Source: Bifidobacterium breve
GTDB taxonomy: Bacteria > Actinomycetota > Acidimicrobiia > Acidimicrobiales > Ilumatobacteraceae
Length of the DNA: 16,378 bases
Direction of reading: 5' to 3'
NCBI GenBank assembly: GCA_945871625.1
Contig: CAMBWL010000008.1
Span: forward strand, 1-16,378
Shown here: piece after piece, positions 1 to 7,200 of the stretch
How positions within the stretch are numbered: position 1 is the stretch's first letter
Layout of the letters: each line of letters begins with the position of its first letter
The notes under the pieces: model-generated
Told to the model about the DNA's origin: nothing
The model's input: only the letters and a program-made list of their open reading frames with translations
The model's database searches: none
Made by a program: the position numbers and the translations under genes

Positions 1-89
1 GACTGACGCTGACGAGTTGGTGCGACCACCGAGCCGGCTGGTCGGCGACGACGCACCGGTGCAGGACGTGCTGCAAGCGCTGCGGACAT
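1..89 (-). CDS. FtsL-like division protein, N-terminal fragment
   Basis: Partial gene cut by the window edge; 29 complete codons are visible. The ATG lies directly after the rsmH stop (TAG then ATG), with an AGGTAGGA ribosome-binding stretch inside the end of rsmH, so the start is well supported. The peptide is Ala/Pro rich with a run of arginines (RRRR near residues 13-16), as expected for the basic cytoplasmic tail of a small bitopic division protein. In actinobacterial dcw clusters the gene after rsmH is usually ftsL or an FtsL-like protein, which would act in the FtsQLB divisome complex. That role rests on position and charge only; the membrane helix lies outside the window. Its GC (about 68%) is clearly higher than that of the neighbouring genes. 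Confidence 0.6.
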   Translation of the reverse strand, partial: MSAALAARPAPVRRRRPAGSVVAPTRQRQ

Positions 90-1064
90 CTAGTTTCCTA
101 CCTCAACGAGCGTTTTTTCAATCACGCGTAGGCGCGCAGACTTGGCACGACGATTCAACGTCTGCTCTTTGCTAGACGGATACTTTGGCATTCGTACGCG
201 ACGAGTGTGACGCACACCAGACTGCGATTCATGGACAAACGGTGAAGGTGTATTGACTTCGTTTGCATCTCGCTGCGAATCAGTAAAGACCTTCTTGACG
301 ATGCGGTTCTCGCCAGAGTGATATGACAAAACCGCGACTCGCCCGCCGGAAGTCGTGGCATCAATGGCGACCCGTAGTGCACGCTCAAGAATTTCGAGTT
401 CTTTGTTCACTTCAATGCGAATCGCTTGAAAGGTTCGCTTGGCCGGATGACCCCCGGTGCGTCGAGCCGGCGCCGGAATCGCAGCCACAATCACTTCGGC
501 TAAGTGGGTTGTGCCCGATATCGGTCGAGCCGCCACGATCGCTTTGGCAATGCGACGAGCAAATCGTTCGTCGGCATTTTGGGCGATGAGTTGTGAAAGT
601 TCCGACTCGTTATATTCATTGACCACATCGGCGGCACGGAGTTGACCACGCTGGTCCATGCGCATATCTAGTGGTCCATCGTGTCGATACGAAAAACCGC
701 GATCTGCGACATCAAGTTGTGGCGACGAAACGCCCAAATCAAAAAGCGCACCAGAAATTTGTTTGAGCGACATTTCCTCAAGTACTTCGGCTAACGCATC
801 AAAGCGAACATGTCGCAGGGTCAGGCGATCCTTGAGACTTGAGTCTTGTGCAATCAATTTCTCGGCATTGGCAATTGCATCGGCATCTTGGTCTAAACCC
901 AGAATCTGCAGATTTGGGTAGGCGTTAAGAATTGCGATGGCGTGCCCACCCAATCCGAATGTTGCGTCGACAATCACTCCAGAGGGAACCGCGGCGAAGC
1001 ACTCGACGATTTCGTCGAGCATCACCGGCAGATGCGAACTAACTTGCGAATTTTGGCTTGTCAT
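90..1064 (-). CDS. rsmH: 16S rRNA (cytosine(1402)-N(4))-methyltransferase RsmH (MraW)
   Basis: 324 residues, close to the usual family length of about 310. RsmH uses S-adenosylmethionine to methylate N4 of C1402 in the 16S rRNA decoding centre. Visible hallmarks are the SAM-binding loop GLGGH (residues 37-41), the DLGVSSPQLD stretch (about 109-118) followed by DGPLDMRMD, the HPAKRTFQAIRIEVN block, and a C-terminal SYHSGENRIVKK segment (the more usual form is SFHSLEDRIVK). The gene sits in the canonical mraZ-rsmH-ftsL order at the head of the dcw cluster. The ATG at 1064 has no clear Shine-Dalgarno sequence. It lies just downstream of a large predicted leader RNA fold, so initiation may depend on that structure. 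The stop codon is immediately adjacent to the next start. Confidence 0.96.
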   Translation of the reverse strand: MTSQNSQVSSHLPVMLDEIVECFAAVPSGVIVDATFGLGGHAIAILNAYPNLQILGLDQDADAIANAEKLIAQDSSLKDRLTLRHVRFDALAEVLEEMSLKQISGALFDLGVSSPQLDVADRGFSYRHDGPLDMRMDQRGQLRAADVVNEYNESELSQLIAQNADERFARRIAKAIVAARPISGTTHLAEVIVAAIPAPARRTGGHPAKRTFQAIRIEVNKELEILERALRVAIDATTSGGRVAVLSYHSGENRIVKKVFTDSQRDANEVNTPSPFVHESQSGVRHTRRVRMPKYPSSKEQTLNRRAKSARLRVIEKTLVEVGN

Positions 1065-1080
1065 ATTTAGTGCGCAACTT

Positions 1081-1249
1081 GCGAACCATCACGATTACTT
1101 GCCTCGCTTATCAGCAGCCCCCCGGCTAACGGTGCCTCCGGGATTTCTCCCCGGATAGCGAGATGGAAAGCGGGCGGAGTTGGGGGCTATCCATCTTGTT
1201 AACCGGGAGACTGCTGATAAGCGAAACTCGTGCAACTTGTGACGGTTGC
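1081..1249 (-). ncRNA. structured leader RNA between mraZ and rsmH (mraW-RNA-like)
   Basis: The transcribed minus strand folds extensively. Outer helix: 1239-1247 with 1084-1092, 9 pairs including one G-U. After an internal loop comes a main helix pairing 1198-1227 with 1101-1130: 30 pairs, 5 of them G-U. It encloses two hairpins: one pairing 1186-1196 with 1162-1172 (11 positions with one T-T mismatch, C-rich 14-nt loop) and one formed by CCGGG and CCCGG arms in 1137-1153. An alternative pairing, GGATAGC with GCTATCC, competes with the first hairpin. All six non-Watson-Crick positions in the two helices are G-U on the minus transcript but would be A-C on the plus transcript, arguing for selection on the rsmH-sense RNA rather than a DNA inverted repeat. 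A conserved mraW leader RNA is known upstream of actinobacterial mraW; identity with it is inferred from location. Confidence 0.7.
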
Positions 1250-1282
1250 TGGGGAGTTTTGTTGCTTGGCCCCCTTTGCTAT

Positions 1283-1696
1283 CTACTCGGTGCCGGCTAG
1301 GTCTTGCGTGCCAGAGTCACTGATGCGCTGATGGCGCTGTGGATCCCAGATTTCAACGCGATCAAATGATCCGCTGACAATAACTCGCGAATTGAGTTCA
1401 AGCCCGGCGTATGCACGAAGTTTTTCATCAACGTTGATCCGACCCTGCGCATCCACGCTGACCTCAACCATGTTCGAAGCCAGAGCACGCTGCTCCTTGC
1501 GATCCATTTCGCCACGACGAACTTTTTCAATCGCTTCGTTGGCAACTGACAGAAAAGCGTCGATCGTCAGAACATCAACGCACTTATCCCGACCAAGTGC
1601 GAGATAGCACTTTGGCTCAAGCCTTGGCCGAAAGGCACTTGGCAGGGCGATGCGACCCTTTGGGTCCAACTGTCGCTCATGAGCACCTACAAACAC
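1283..1696 (-). CDS. mraZ: Transcriptional regulator MraZ
   Basis: 137 residues from a GTG at 1696. This start gives the family's typical N-terminus (MFVG...LDPKGR) and is preceded by a GGAGG ribosome-binding site 4 bases upstream; an upstream ATG at 1717 would add seven atypical residues. MraZ is a DNA-binding regulator built from two AbrB-like half domains. Both signature motifs are present: DPKGR at residues 11-15 and DAQGR at 82-86. In other bacteria it represses its own dcw operon by binding direct TGGG-type repeats in the promoter. Such repeats are present immediately upstream here. It is the first gene of the division cluster and is followed by an unusually long structured gap before rsmH. 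Confidence 0.95.
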   Translation of the reverse strand: MFVGAHERQLDPKGRIALPSAFRPRLEPKCYLALGRDKCVDVLTIDAFLSVANEAIEKVRRGEMDRKEQRALASNMVEVSVDAQGRINVDEKLRAYAGLELNSRVIVSGSFDRVEIWDPQRHQRISDSGTQDLAGTE

Positions 1697-1766
1697 TGTT
1701 CCTCCGCCTTGTCCCAAAACCCCATTAAATACTGGGTTTTAAAGCTCCCTCTAATACCCAACAGAG

Positions 1767-1795
1767 ATGATATCCCCACTTACCCCCACTGTCAA
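1767..1795 (-). promoter_or_regulatory. Sigma-70-type promoter of mraZ
   Basis: On the minus strand there is a consensus -35 TTGACA (1795-1790), a 17-base spacer, and -10 TATCAT (1772-1767). This predicts a transcription start near 1760 and a leader of about 60 bases before the mraZ GTG. Two copies of the AGTGGGG box lie largely in the spacer, so a bound repressor would occlude RNA polymerase. The leader also contains a 7-bp inverted repeat (AAAACCC at 1716-1722, GGGTTTT at 1734-1740) just before the ribosome-binding site. Confidence 0.75.
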
Positions 1796-1820
1796 ACACC
1801 ATTCACCATTTTTCCCCACT
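1771..1820 (-). promoter_or_regulatory. Phased MraZ-type operator boxes
   Basis: Three perfect AGTGGGG boxes on the minus strand begin at 1820, 1790 and 1780. Two degenerate boxes (AATGGTG from 1810, GGTGTTT from 1800) fall exactly on the intervening 10-base phase. TGGGN units repeated every 10 bases are the known E. coli MraZ recognition pattern. The array overlaps the mraZ promoter, fitting autorepression. Binding by this MraZ is inferred. Confidence 0.65.
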
Positions 1821-1894
1821 TTTTTTGAATATTTTTGGGCGCCGAATTTAGCGGCCGTGTTTAAATCTGCCCAGGCCTAGACAGCGGTTTTGGT

Positions 1895-2587
1895 CTAAAG
1901 CGCTGTTGCGAGTTCGACTAGCGCTTGGGCAATCTGGTTCAACCCAGAAGACTCGGCAACGTCAATCTTCGATAGTTCGCCATTGCGCGCACCGAAAGAA
2001 TCGGCACTCTGGTCGTCTATTTTGTCGAGCAGCAAATATTTTCGATACGCCTCGGCCGACCATTGACGATGGACGACGCATTGAAAGCGAGCCATCTCAC
2101 GAGTCCGTCGTTGAGAAATGCCCACGAGTTTTTTGCCGTGCAGCGTCACCTCACCTGGACCAATACCCGCGAAGCAAATCAAGTCCGAGATTTTTTCTCG
2201 CTCCAAACCCCCACGATGAACCCTCAATTGATCACGGTCGGCGATTTCACATGCAGCCAAGGCATCAGCCCATAGGTCGCCAACCCACCACATAGCTTGG
2301 CCCACGTCGTCTTTCCATAAGTCGTCGTCTGAGGTGATTACAAAGTCAATCCACAGATGTTGATCGGTCTCCAAGAAAACGGCGCCCCCGCCACTTCGTC
2401 GACGAACCACCGAAACTTGATCGGTTTGGCACGCCTGATGATTGACGACCTCAAAATCTTGTTTCGAGCCCAGGACCAGCGCCGACTGATTTATAGATGC
2501 TCGCCAAATTGCACGTTCGGCGGGCAATTCACGACCATGCACCGACTCGGCCGAATCGCGCAAATGGTTGAATCGCCAGTCGCTCAC
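1895..2587 (-). CDS. Lipoate-protein ligase family protein (BPL/LplA/LipB fold)
   Basis: 230 residues, single-domain member of the biotin/lipoate ligase fold. Visible motifs are RRRSGGGAV (62-70, the family's R-R-x-x-G-G-G-A motif that binds the acyl-adenylate), CFAGIGPGEV (139-148), and GKKLVGISQRR (151-161), whose K153 is probably the conserved acyl-contacting lysine. Expected role: attach lipoate or octanoate to E2 or glycine-cleavage H protein lipoyl domains. It lacks the extra C-terminal domain of E. coli LplA, so it might instead act as an octanoyl- or amidotransferase; the sequence does not decide this. The start is a GTG at 2587 with a weak ribosome-binding site, 43 bases after the HNH stop. 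It is the last gene before the mraZ promoter. Confidence 0.82.
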   Translation of the reverse strand: MSDWRFNHLRDSAESVHGRELPAERAIWRASINQSALVLGSKQDFEVVNHQACQTDQVSVVRRRSGGGAVFLETDQHLWIDFVITSDDDLWKDDVGQAMWWVGDLWADALAACEIADRDQLRVHRGGLEREKISDLICFAGIGPGEVTLHGKKLVGISQRRTREMARFQCVVHRQWSAEAYRKYLLLDKIDDQSADSFGARNGELSKIDVAESSGLNQIAQALVELATAL

Positions 2588-2630
2588 AAAATTGCGCCGA
2601 TCACTCTAGGACTCGCAAAAAAATCAGAAA

Positions 2631-3128
2631 TTACGAGGCAAACGCCAGATATTGCTTCCACTCTTCTGGCACGCGACCGACAGACACACTCACCCAGGCA
2701 AGTTCGCGAGGCGTGTGCGGCAAGTTTGCAAGTGACATGCCGGCTTCTTGGGGTGTGCGGTCACGCTTTTTTAAATTGCAACCTCGACAAGCGGCGGTGA
2801 CATTTTCCCAAACGTGCATACCGCCACGCGAGCGAGGCATCACGTGGTCGATACTGTCAGCGTGGGCACCACAATACTGACAACGATGATTGTCACGGGC
2901 GAAAATTGCCCGTCGCGACATTGCGGTGCGCCGATGATAAGGCACCTTGACCACATAACGCAGCCTGATTACCAATGGTCCTGGCATGACGAATGTTTCT
3001 GCATGAATTTGGGTGCCGTCTTCCTCGACAATTTCAGCTTTGTCCGACAGCACGAGACAAATTGCACGACGTGCGGGCACGATCGACAGTGGCTCAAATG
3101 TCGCGTTGAGTACCAGTGCACTTCTCAT
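2631..3128 (-). CDS. HNH endonuclease-fold protein, conserved actinobacterial family
   Basis: 165 residues from ATG 3128. That ATG overlaps the stop of the upstream gene as ATGA; an upstream in-frame TTG is less likely. The N-terminal part (MRSALVLNATFEPL...) matches a widely conserved actinobacterial/cyanobacterial HNH family. The C-terminal part carries the HNH module: CQYC (83-86), IDH with H95, N109, then CRGC and N118 (114-118), i.e. a zinc-binding CxxC pair framing the His-Asn nuclease site. The metal and catalytic residues look intact. The family's cellular role and substrate are not established to my knowledge; its presence in core operons suggests housekeeping rather than restriction. 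Confidence 0.88.
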   Translation of the reverse strand: MRSALVLNATFEPLSIVPARRAICLVLSDKAEIVEEDGTQIHAETFVMPGPLVIRLRYVVKVPYHRRTAMSRRAIFARDNHRCQYCGAHADSIDHVMPRSRGGMHVWENVTAACRGCNLKKRDRTPQEAGMSLANLPHTPRELAWVSVSVGRVPEEWKQYLAFAS

Positions 3129-3382
3129 CGAAAATCTCGCAACCAATATAAGTAACTCAGGACATCTTTAGTTTCGATCGGCGCCGAGTGCCCACCATAT
3201 TGGGTTTGAGCCCTGAACCTGATGTATTTTTTGCTCGGGATCGGCAAGAACGGGGCGCGTGCCCACCACTTGGACGGCGCGAGTCGAAAAATTTGCGCAA
3301 CCGTCACAAACCACAAGCGTGGCCGCACCGTTACGGCTAGAACTATCGACGCACCCGAAAGCATGGTCGATACCGAGGCCAT
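3125..3382 (-). CDS. Small Trp/aromatic-rich conserved hypothetical protein
   Basis: 85 residues. The start ATG is 3 bases after the acyl-CoA dehydrogenase stop, and its TGA overlaps the next ATG as ATGA, so it is locked into the operon at both ends. The middle is rich in Trp, Arg and Pro (RPRLWFVTV, APSKWWARAPFLPIP), followed by IRFRAQTQYGG and a C-terminal DVLSYLYWLRDF. I recognise this as a pattern shared by small actinobacterial proteins of unknown function. There is no obvious membrane helix or catalytic motif. A second in-frame ATG at 3364 is an alternative start. Confidence 0.78.
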   Translation of the reverse strand: MASVSTMLSGASIVLAVTVRPRLWFVTVAQIFRLAPSKWWARAPFLPIPSKKYIRFRAQTQYGGHSAPIETKDVLSYLYWLRDFR

Positions 3383-3385
3383 CGA

Positions 3386-4606
3386 CTAATTAGGTTTCGG
3401 CTCTTTAGGCAAACCGAGCACCATCTCACCAATAATGTTGCGCTGAACTTGCGATGATCCTGCATAAATTGTTCCGGCACGAGCGTTCAAAAATGTCATC
3501 GCCCAACTCATCGAACTATTTTTGGCTCCGGCTTCATCAGTCTGAAAAGTTGTCATCGGTTTGCGCCCTACGGGCACCAAACCATCCACACCGAGAATAT
3601 CCATCGCCAATTCGGTTACGACTTTGTGATACTCGCTCCAATATAGTTTCGAGATTGCCCCATCTGGTCCGGGATGATGACCAGCGATAAATTTTGTCAA
3701 GGTTCTCAGTCCCAGATACTTCATGATCTGAACTTTTCCATAGCAATCACTCAAGCGTTGACGAATGCGCGGGTCATCGGCGAGACCACGCTCTTGTGCC
3801 AAAGCGATCAGACGCTCGATTTCGGCTTGATATTTAATCGAAAGCGTCGCCGCTGCTTCGCCACGCTCATAACCGAGCAAAGACATCGCGACCGCCCAGC
3901 CGTTGTTCAACCCACCAACGACACTGTCTTTTGCGCAAGTGACATCGGTATAGAAAACTTCGTTGAATTCGCTCTCGCCCGAGAGCATCTTGATCGGACG
4001 CACTTCAATGCCGGGCTGACGCATGTCGACCAACAAAAAAGAAATACCTTTATGCTTTGGTGCATCGGGGTTCGTGCGGGCGAGGGTGAAAATGTGGGTC
4101 GCATATTGACCCGCCGAGGTCCAAATTTTTTGTCCATTCAAAATGAATTGATCACCGTCAAGTGTCGCCTTTAGTCCGACATTGCCAAGGTCTGATCCGG
4201 CATTAGGTTCGCTATAACCCTGACACCACACATCTTGTCCGGCAATAATTCTGGGAAGATAATGACGCTTTTGCTCATCTGTACCCCAAATCAACAAAGT
4301 ATTGCCCAGCATCTGAATACCAAAAGTGTCGTTGAATGAACCGGTCGGCACACCTGCCCGAGCAAACTCTTCGGCAACAATTACTTGCTCAAGTGCCGAA
4401 AGCCCACCACCGCCATATTCGACCGGCCAACTCGGTGCAAGATATGGACTCGCAGCGAGAATTCCACGCCAGTGATCCACGAACTCTTCGACTTCTTTGC
4501 CTTCCATCGAACCAATGCCTCGCCAATTAGCAGGAAGTTTTTCGGCCAAGAAAGCTTGAACTTTCTCGCGATATTCTTCGGCCTGTAGTTCGTAGACGGG
4601 TCTCAT
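3386..4606 (-). CDS. Acyl-CoA dehydrogenase (FadE family)
   Basis: 406 residues, full length for an FAD-dependent acyl-CoA dehydrogenase, which oxidises acyl-CoA to the trans-2-enoyl thioester and passes electrons to ETF. Seen: N-terminal helical domain with PVEYGGGG (61-68), the FAD-contacting QGYSEPNAGSD (129-139) and IWTSAGQYA (161-169) segments, and the C-terminal GTIYAGSSQVQRNIIGE block (378-394). The usual catalytic Glu in this block (YEG) is Ala here (A382). Glu247 in LLGYERGE aligns by eye with the helix-G catalytic Glu of isovaleryl- and long-chain-type enzymes, so activity is probably kept. The ATG overlaps the upstream kinase stop as ATGA. Substrate unknown. Confidence 0.93.
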   Translation of the reverse strand: MRPVYELQAEEYREKVQAFLAEKLPANWRGIGSMEGKEVEEFVDHWRGILAASPYLAPSWPVEYGGGGLSALEQVIVAEEFARAGVPTGSFNDTFGIQMLGNTLLIWGTDEQKRHYLPRIIAGQDVWCQGYSEPNAGSDLGNVGLKATLDGDQFILNGQKIWTSAGQYATHIFTLARTNPDAPKHKGISFLLVDMRQPGIEVRPIKMLSGESEFNEVFYTDVTCAKDSVVGGLNNGWAVAMSLLGYERGEAAATLSIKYQAEIERLIALAQERGLADDPRIRQRLSDCYGKVQIMKYLGLRTLTKFIAGHHPGPDGAISKLYWSEYHKVVTELAMDILGVDGLVPVGRKPMTTFQTDEAGAKNSSMSWAMTFLNARAGTIYAGSSQVQRNIIGEMVLGLPKEPKPN

Positions 4607-5463
4607 GATTCATAGCCTAGGTTGCGAGCCACTGCTGCCGCTCCAACGAGCGGCGAAAGCGCACCATGCCCCGCAGGACAAACGGTGAAACCTTGAATAA
4701 AACCAATTTTAGCGTTGCGGTCAAGTTCGCTCTGCACCGCATCAAAAAATGGCCGACCAAAGCCAAGAGCTACCGAACCGCCGATCACCGCACTACGCAA
4801 ATCAAGAGTGGCTCCAACGCTGACCAGTGCGGTGGCCACAAGGCGGCCCGTTTCTGCGATTACTTTTGAGCTGGCTTGCGCCGCTGGTTTGCCGGTGATC
4901 TCGGCAATTGATCTGCCTGATGCATGAGCCTCAAGACAGCCACGTGATCCACACGCACACAATCTGCCGTCGGGTACGACGATCACATGGCCGACGTGCC
5001 CCGCATTGCCACTTCGACCGTCGAGAATTTTGCCGCCAGAGATGATCCCGCCACCGACACCAGTTGATACGACCATCCCGATCACATCCGTCTGACCAGC
5101 CACGGCCCCACACCAAACCTCACCTTGCACCAGGGCTTTTGCGTCGCCGTCTATATATATGGGTGTCTGCACGAGTTGTTGCAACTTTTTGCGCAACTCA
5201 AAATCGCGCCATTCAGGGATATGCAGTGTCGAGACGAGTTCGCCCTGCGGCGACATCGGTCCACCACAACCAACACCGCATGCCACAAGCTGGACATCAG
5301 ATTCGGCGATGTGTTGCTCAATCAACCCACTGAGCGCTGGCCAGACATTCTTTTGTGGCGTCAATACACGATCGTGCGATAAAACTTCACCGACCAACGA
5401 AACGACGCCTACCGAAAGTTTTGTCCCACCAATATCGACTGCCAAATAGCCGCGTCTAACCAC
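4603..5463 (-). CDS. ROK family sugar kinase, substrate uncertain
   Basis: 286 residues. The phosphate-binding DIGGTK is at 10-15, STGVGGG at 133-139, and the ROK zinc-binding element GHVGH (155-159) with CACGSRGC (169-176) is complete. The catalytic Asp is probably D107 (IDGDAKA). Two sugar-pocket positions differ from classical glucokinases: ENDA is GDAK-like, and the Glu of GExGH is His (GHVGH). The substrate may therefore be another hexose or N-acylhexosamine; this cannot be settled here. The GTG start lies 9 bases after the DUF3040 gene, and the stop overlaps the dehydrogenase start. Confidence 0.88.
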   Translation of the reverse strand: MVRRGYLAVDIGGTKLSVGVVSLVGEVLSHDRVLTPQKNVWPALSGLIEQHIAESDVQLVACGVGCGGPMSPQGELVSTLHIPEWRDFELRKKLQQLVQTPIYIDGDAKALVQGEVWCGAVAGQTDVIGMVVSTGVGGGIISGGKILDGRSGNAGHVGHVIVVPDGRLCACGSRGCLEAHASGRSIAEITGKPAAQASSKVIAETGRLVATALVSVGATLDLRSAVIGGSVALGFGRPFFDAVQSELDRNAKIGFIQGFTVCPAGHGALSPLVGAAAVARNLGYES

Positions 5464-5472
5464 GCGAACTCT

Positions 5473-5826
5473 TTACCGCTCGCGGGTGAATTTTTCGCGC
5501 ATGCGTTGAGCGTTTGCACGCGAGGTTCGCAAAGATTCAGCCACGTCTCTGATGCCCACTTTCGACATCGCGCGCAATTGTCGCTCGCCGACAAGCGCAC
5601 ATCCGAGCATTGCCAGAAAACCGGCGAACGCCATCAGAAAGTGAATTTGCAGACCGACGATTGTCAGACCAAGAGAAACGACCACTCCGATACCCGCCCA
5701 CCACGCTGTTCGTGCCGAGTGACGGTAAAGCCCTTTTGAAGAAACAGCCTGGGCAAATTTTTCGTCGGTCTTCAGATCTTGTTCGATCTGACGCAGAATT
5801 TGTTGCTCATTATCTGATAACGGCAC
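5473..5826 (-). CDS. DUF3040 family membrane protein
   Basis: 117 residues from a GTG at 5826, chosen because it gives the family N-terminus (MPLSDNEQQILRQIE) and has GGAGG 4 bases upstream, the same arrangement as mraZ; an in-frame ATG at 5841 has a poor ribosome-binding site. A short helical N-terminal segment precedes two closely spaced hydrophobic helices (about 41-60 and 62-81) and a basic C-terminal tail rich in Arg. DUF3040 proteins are small, almost exclusively actinobacterial membrane proteins of unknown function. The 89-base gap back to dinB could hold a promoter, but no convincing pair of boxes was found. Confidence 0.85.
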   Translation of the reverse strand: MPLSDNEQQILRQIEQDLKTDEKFAQAVSSKGLYRHSARTAWWAGIGVVVSLGLTIVGLQIHFLMAFAGFLAMLGCALVGERQLRAMSKVGIRDVAESLRTSRANAQRMREKFTRER

Positions 5827-5915
5827 TGGGCCTCCGGTCATGTTCGCTGCTTTATCTTGTCACTACTCTAGGCAAGACACAAGACATATATTTGACTGAC
5901 ATCCGGCACAACTCG

Positions 5916-7193
5916 TTATTCGGTGTCGCTCGGCCCCCATTTAGATGACCCTGGCTTGCGCTTGTGACGAAGTGAACTAGCGGGTCTGATCGCCGAGTCG
6001 CCGAATTTCTCGCGAATGTCGTCGATCGCCGCGGTCGTCGTGCTCCAGACTGCGTCGAGGTCGTTGGCGGTGCCACCAGTTGATGAATCATCAAACAGAC
6101 TCATTTGCGAATCAGGTTCGGACAAATTCCGCGCGCTAATCCCCAAAAGTCGAACACCGGCCGAAAGATCGATATTTTTCAAAAGTGGTTCAATCAACTT
6201 GATCATTGCTTGGGCCGAAGAAACTGGCAGATCGACGCTCACCGATCGAGTGATCAAACGAAAATCAGCGAACTTCACTTTCAATGAAATCGTCCGCGCA
6301 CCAACACCCGCGCTTCGACAACGAGCAGCAACGGCATCGGCTAGTCGCACAAGATGATCATGGGCGATTTCTGAATTTTTTATGTCCGACGAAAATGTTT
6401 CTTCATGGCCGATTGACTTTGCATCGCGATCCGGCTCAACTGATCGGTGATCGATGCCCTGTGAAAGTTCGCATAGATGTTGTCCGAGCGACTCACCGAG
6501 CACACTGGTCAAGATCTTGCGGTCATATTTTGCCAGATCGCCAACAGTTTTGATGGATAGTGCCGAGAGTTTTTCAAGCGTCACCGGGCCAACACCCCAC
6601 AGTGACTCGACTGGCAACGGGTGCAAGAACTCGAGTTCATGATTCAACTTGACTTCGAACACGCCATGCCCTGGGTTGATTCCGTCGCGGGTCGCGCGAG
6701 GTTTCGCCACAACTGAAGCCAGTTTCGCCAGAAACTTATTCGGCGCGACTCCGACGCTGCTCGGCAGTTGCGTCGATTGTTTGACTCGACTGCGCAATTC
6801 GTGACCAATTGCAACGCCGTCACCGAACAAACGTAATGCGCCAGTCACATCCAGGAATGCTTCGTCCAAAGACAGCCCCTCGACAAGCGGGGTTATCGTA
6901 TGAAAAACTTCGAACACTTCTTGGCTCACCTGCGAATAGAGATCGTGATCTCCTGGTAAAAAAATGGCCTGAGCGCAGAGTCGTTTGGCTTGAGCCGAGG
7001 ACATCGCAGAAAAAACTCCGAAACGGCGCGCTTCATATGAGCTTGCCGCAACGACCCCGCGTGCGCCATCGCCACCGACGACCACGGGTTTGCCGACCAA
7101 CTCGGGATTTCGCCGCAACTCAACAGCAACATAGAACATGTCCATATCCACATGCAGAATCGTCTTTGAGCTAGCAGCCACCGAACTATTCAC
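5916..7193 (-). CDS. dinB: DNA polymerase IV (Y-family)
   Basis: 425 residues. Y-family translesion polymerase. Catalytic acidic residues are present: D16 in HVDMDMFYVAVE, and D110-E111 in SLDEAFLDV. Y21 sits at the steric-gate position that excludes ribonucleotides. The thumb and little-finger domains follow, and QMSLF at 363-367 is a recognisable beta-clamp-binding motif near the C-terminus. This clamp motif and the intact active site suggest a functional polymerase rather than the inactive-like homologues found in some actinobacteria. The GTG start has AAGG 8 bases upstream, but also a TANNNT box 7 bases upstream (see the promoter entry). No mycobacterial-type LexA box was seen upstream. 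Confidence 0.95.
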   Translation of the reverse strand: MNSSVAASSKTILHVDMDMFYVAVELRRNPELVGKPVVVGGDGARGVVAASSYEARRFGVFSAMSSAQAKRLCAQAIFLPGDHDLYSQVSQEVFEVFHTITPLVEGLSLDEAFLDVTGALRLFGDGVAIGHELRSRVKQSTQLPSSVGVAPNKFLAKLASVVAKPRATRDGINPGHGVFEVKLNHELEFLHPLPVESLWGVGPVTLEKLSALSIKTVGDLAKYDRKILTSVLGESLGQHLCELSQGIDHRSVEPDRDAKSIGHEETFSSDIKNSEIAHDHLVRLADAVAARCRSAGVGARTISLKVKFADFRLITRSVSVDLPVSSAQAMIKLIEPLLKNIDLSAGVRLLGISARNLSEPDSQMSLFDDSSTGGTANDLDAVWSTTTAAIDDIREKFGDSAIRPASSLRHKRKPGSSKWGPSDTE

Positions 7194-7200
7194 ATTTCAG

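Noticed and set aside
1105..1223. 26-base inverted repeats as ends of a small mobile element
   Set aside because: No flanking target duplication was seen, and all mismatches are G-U compatible on one strand only, which fits an RNA better.
1881..1906. Possible terminator after the lipoate ligase (ACAGCG / CGCTGT)
   Set aside because: Only 6 pairs with a 14-base loop that includes the stop codon, and no T-run follows on the minus strand.
5152..5162. TATATATA stretch as a promoter
   Set aside because: It lies inside the ROK kinase reading frame with no -35 partner or downstream start.
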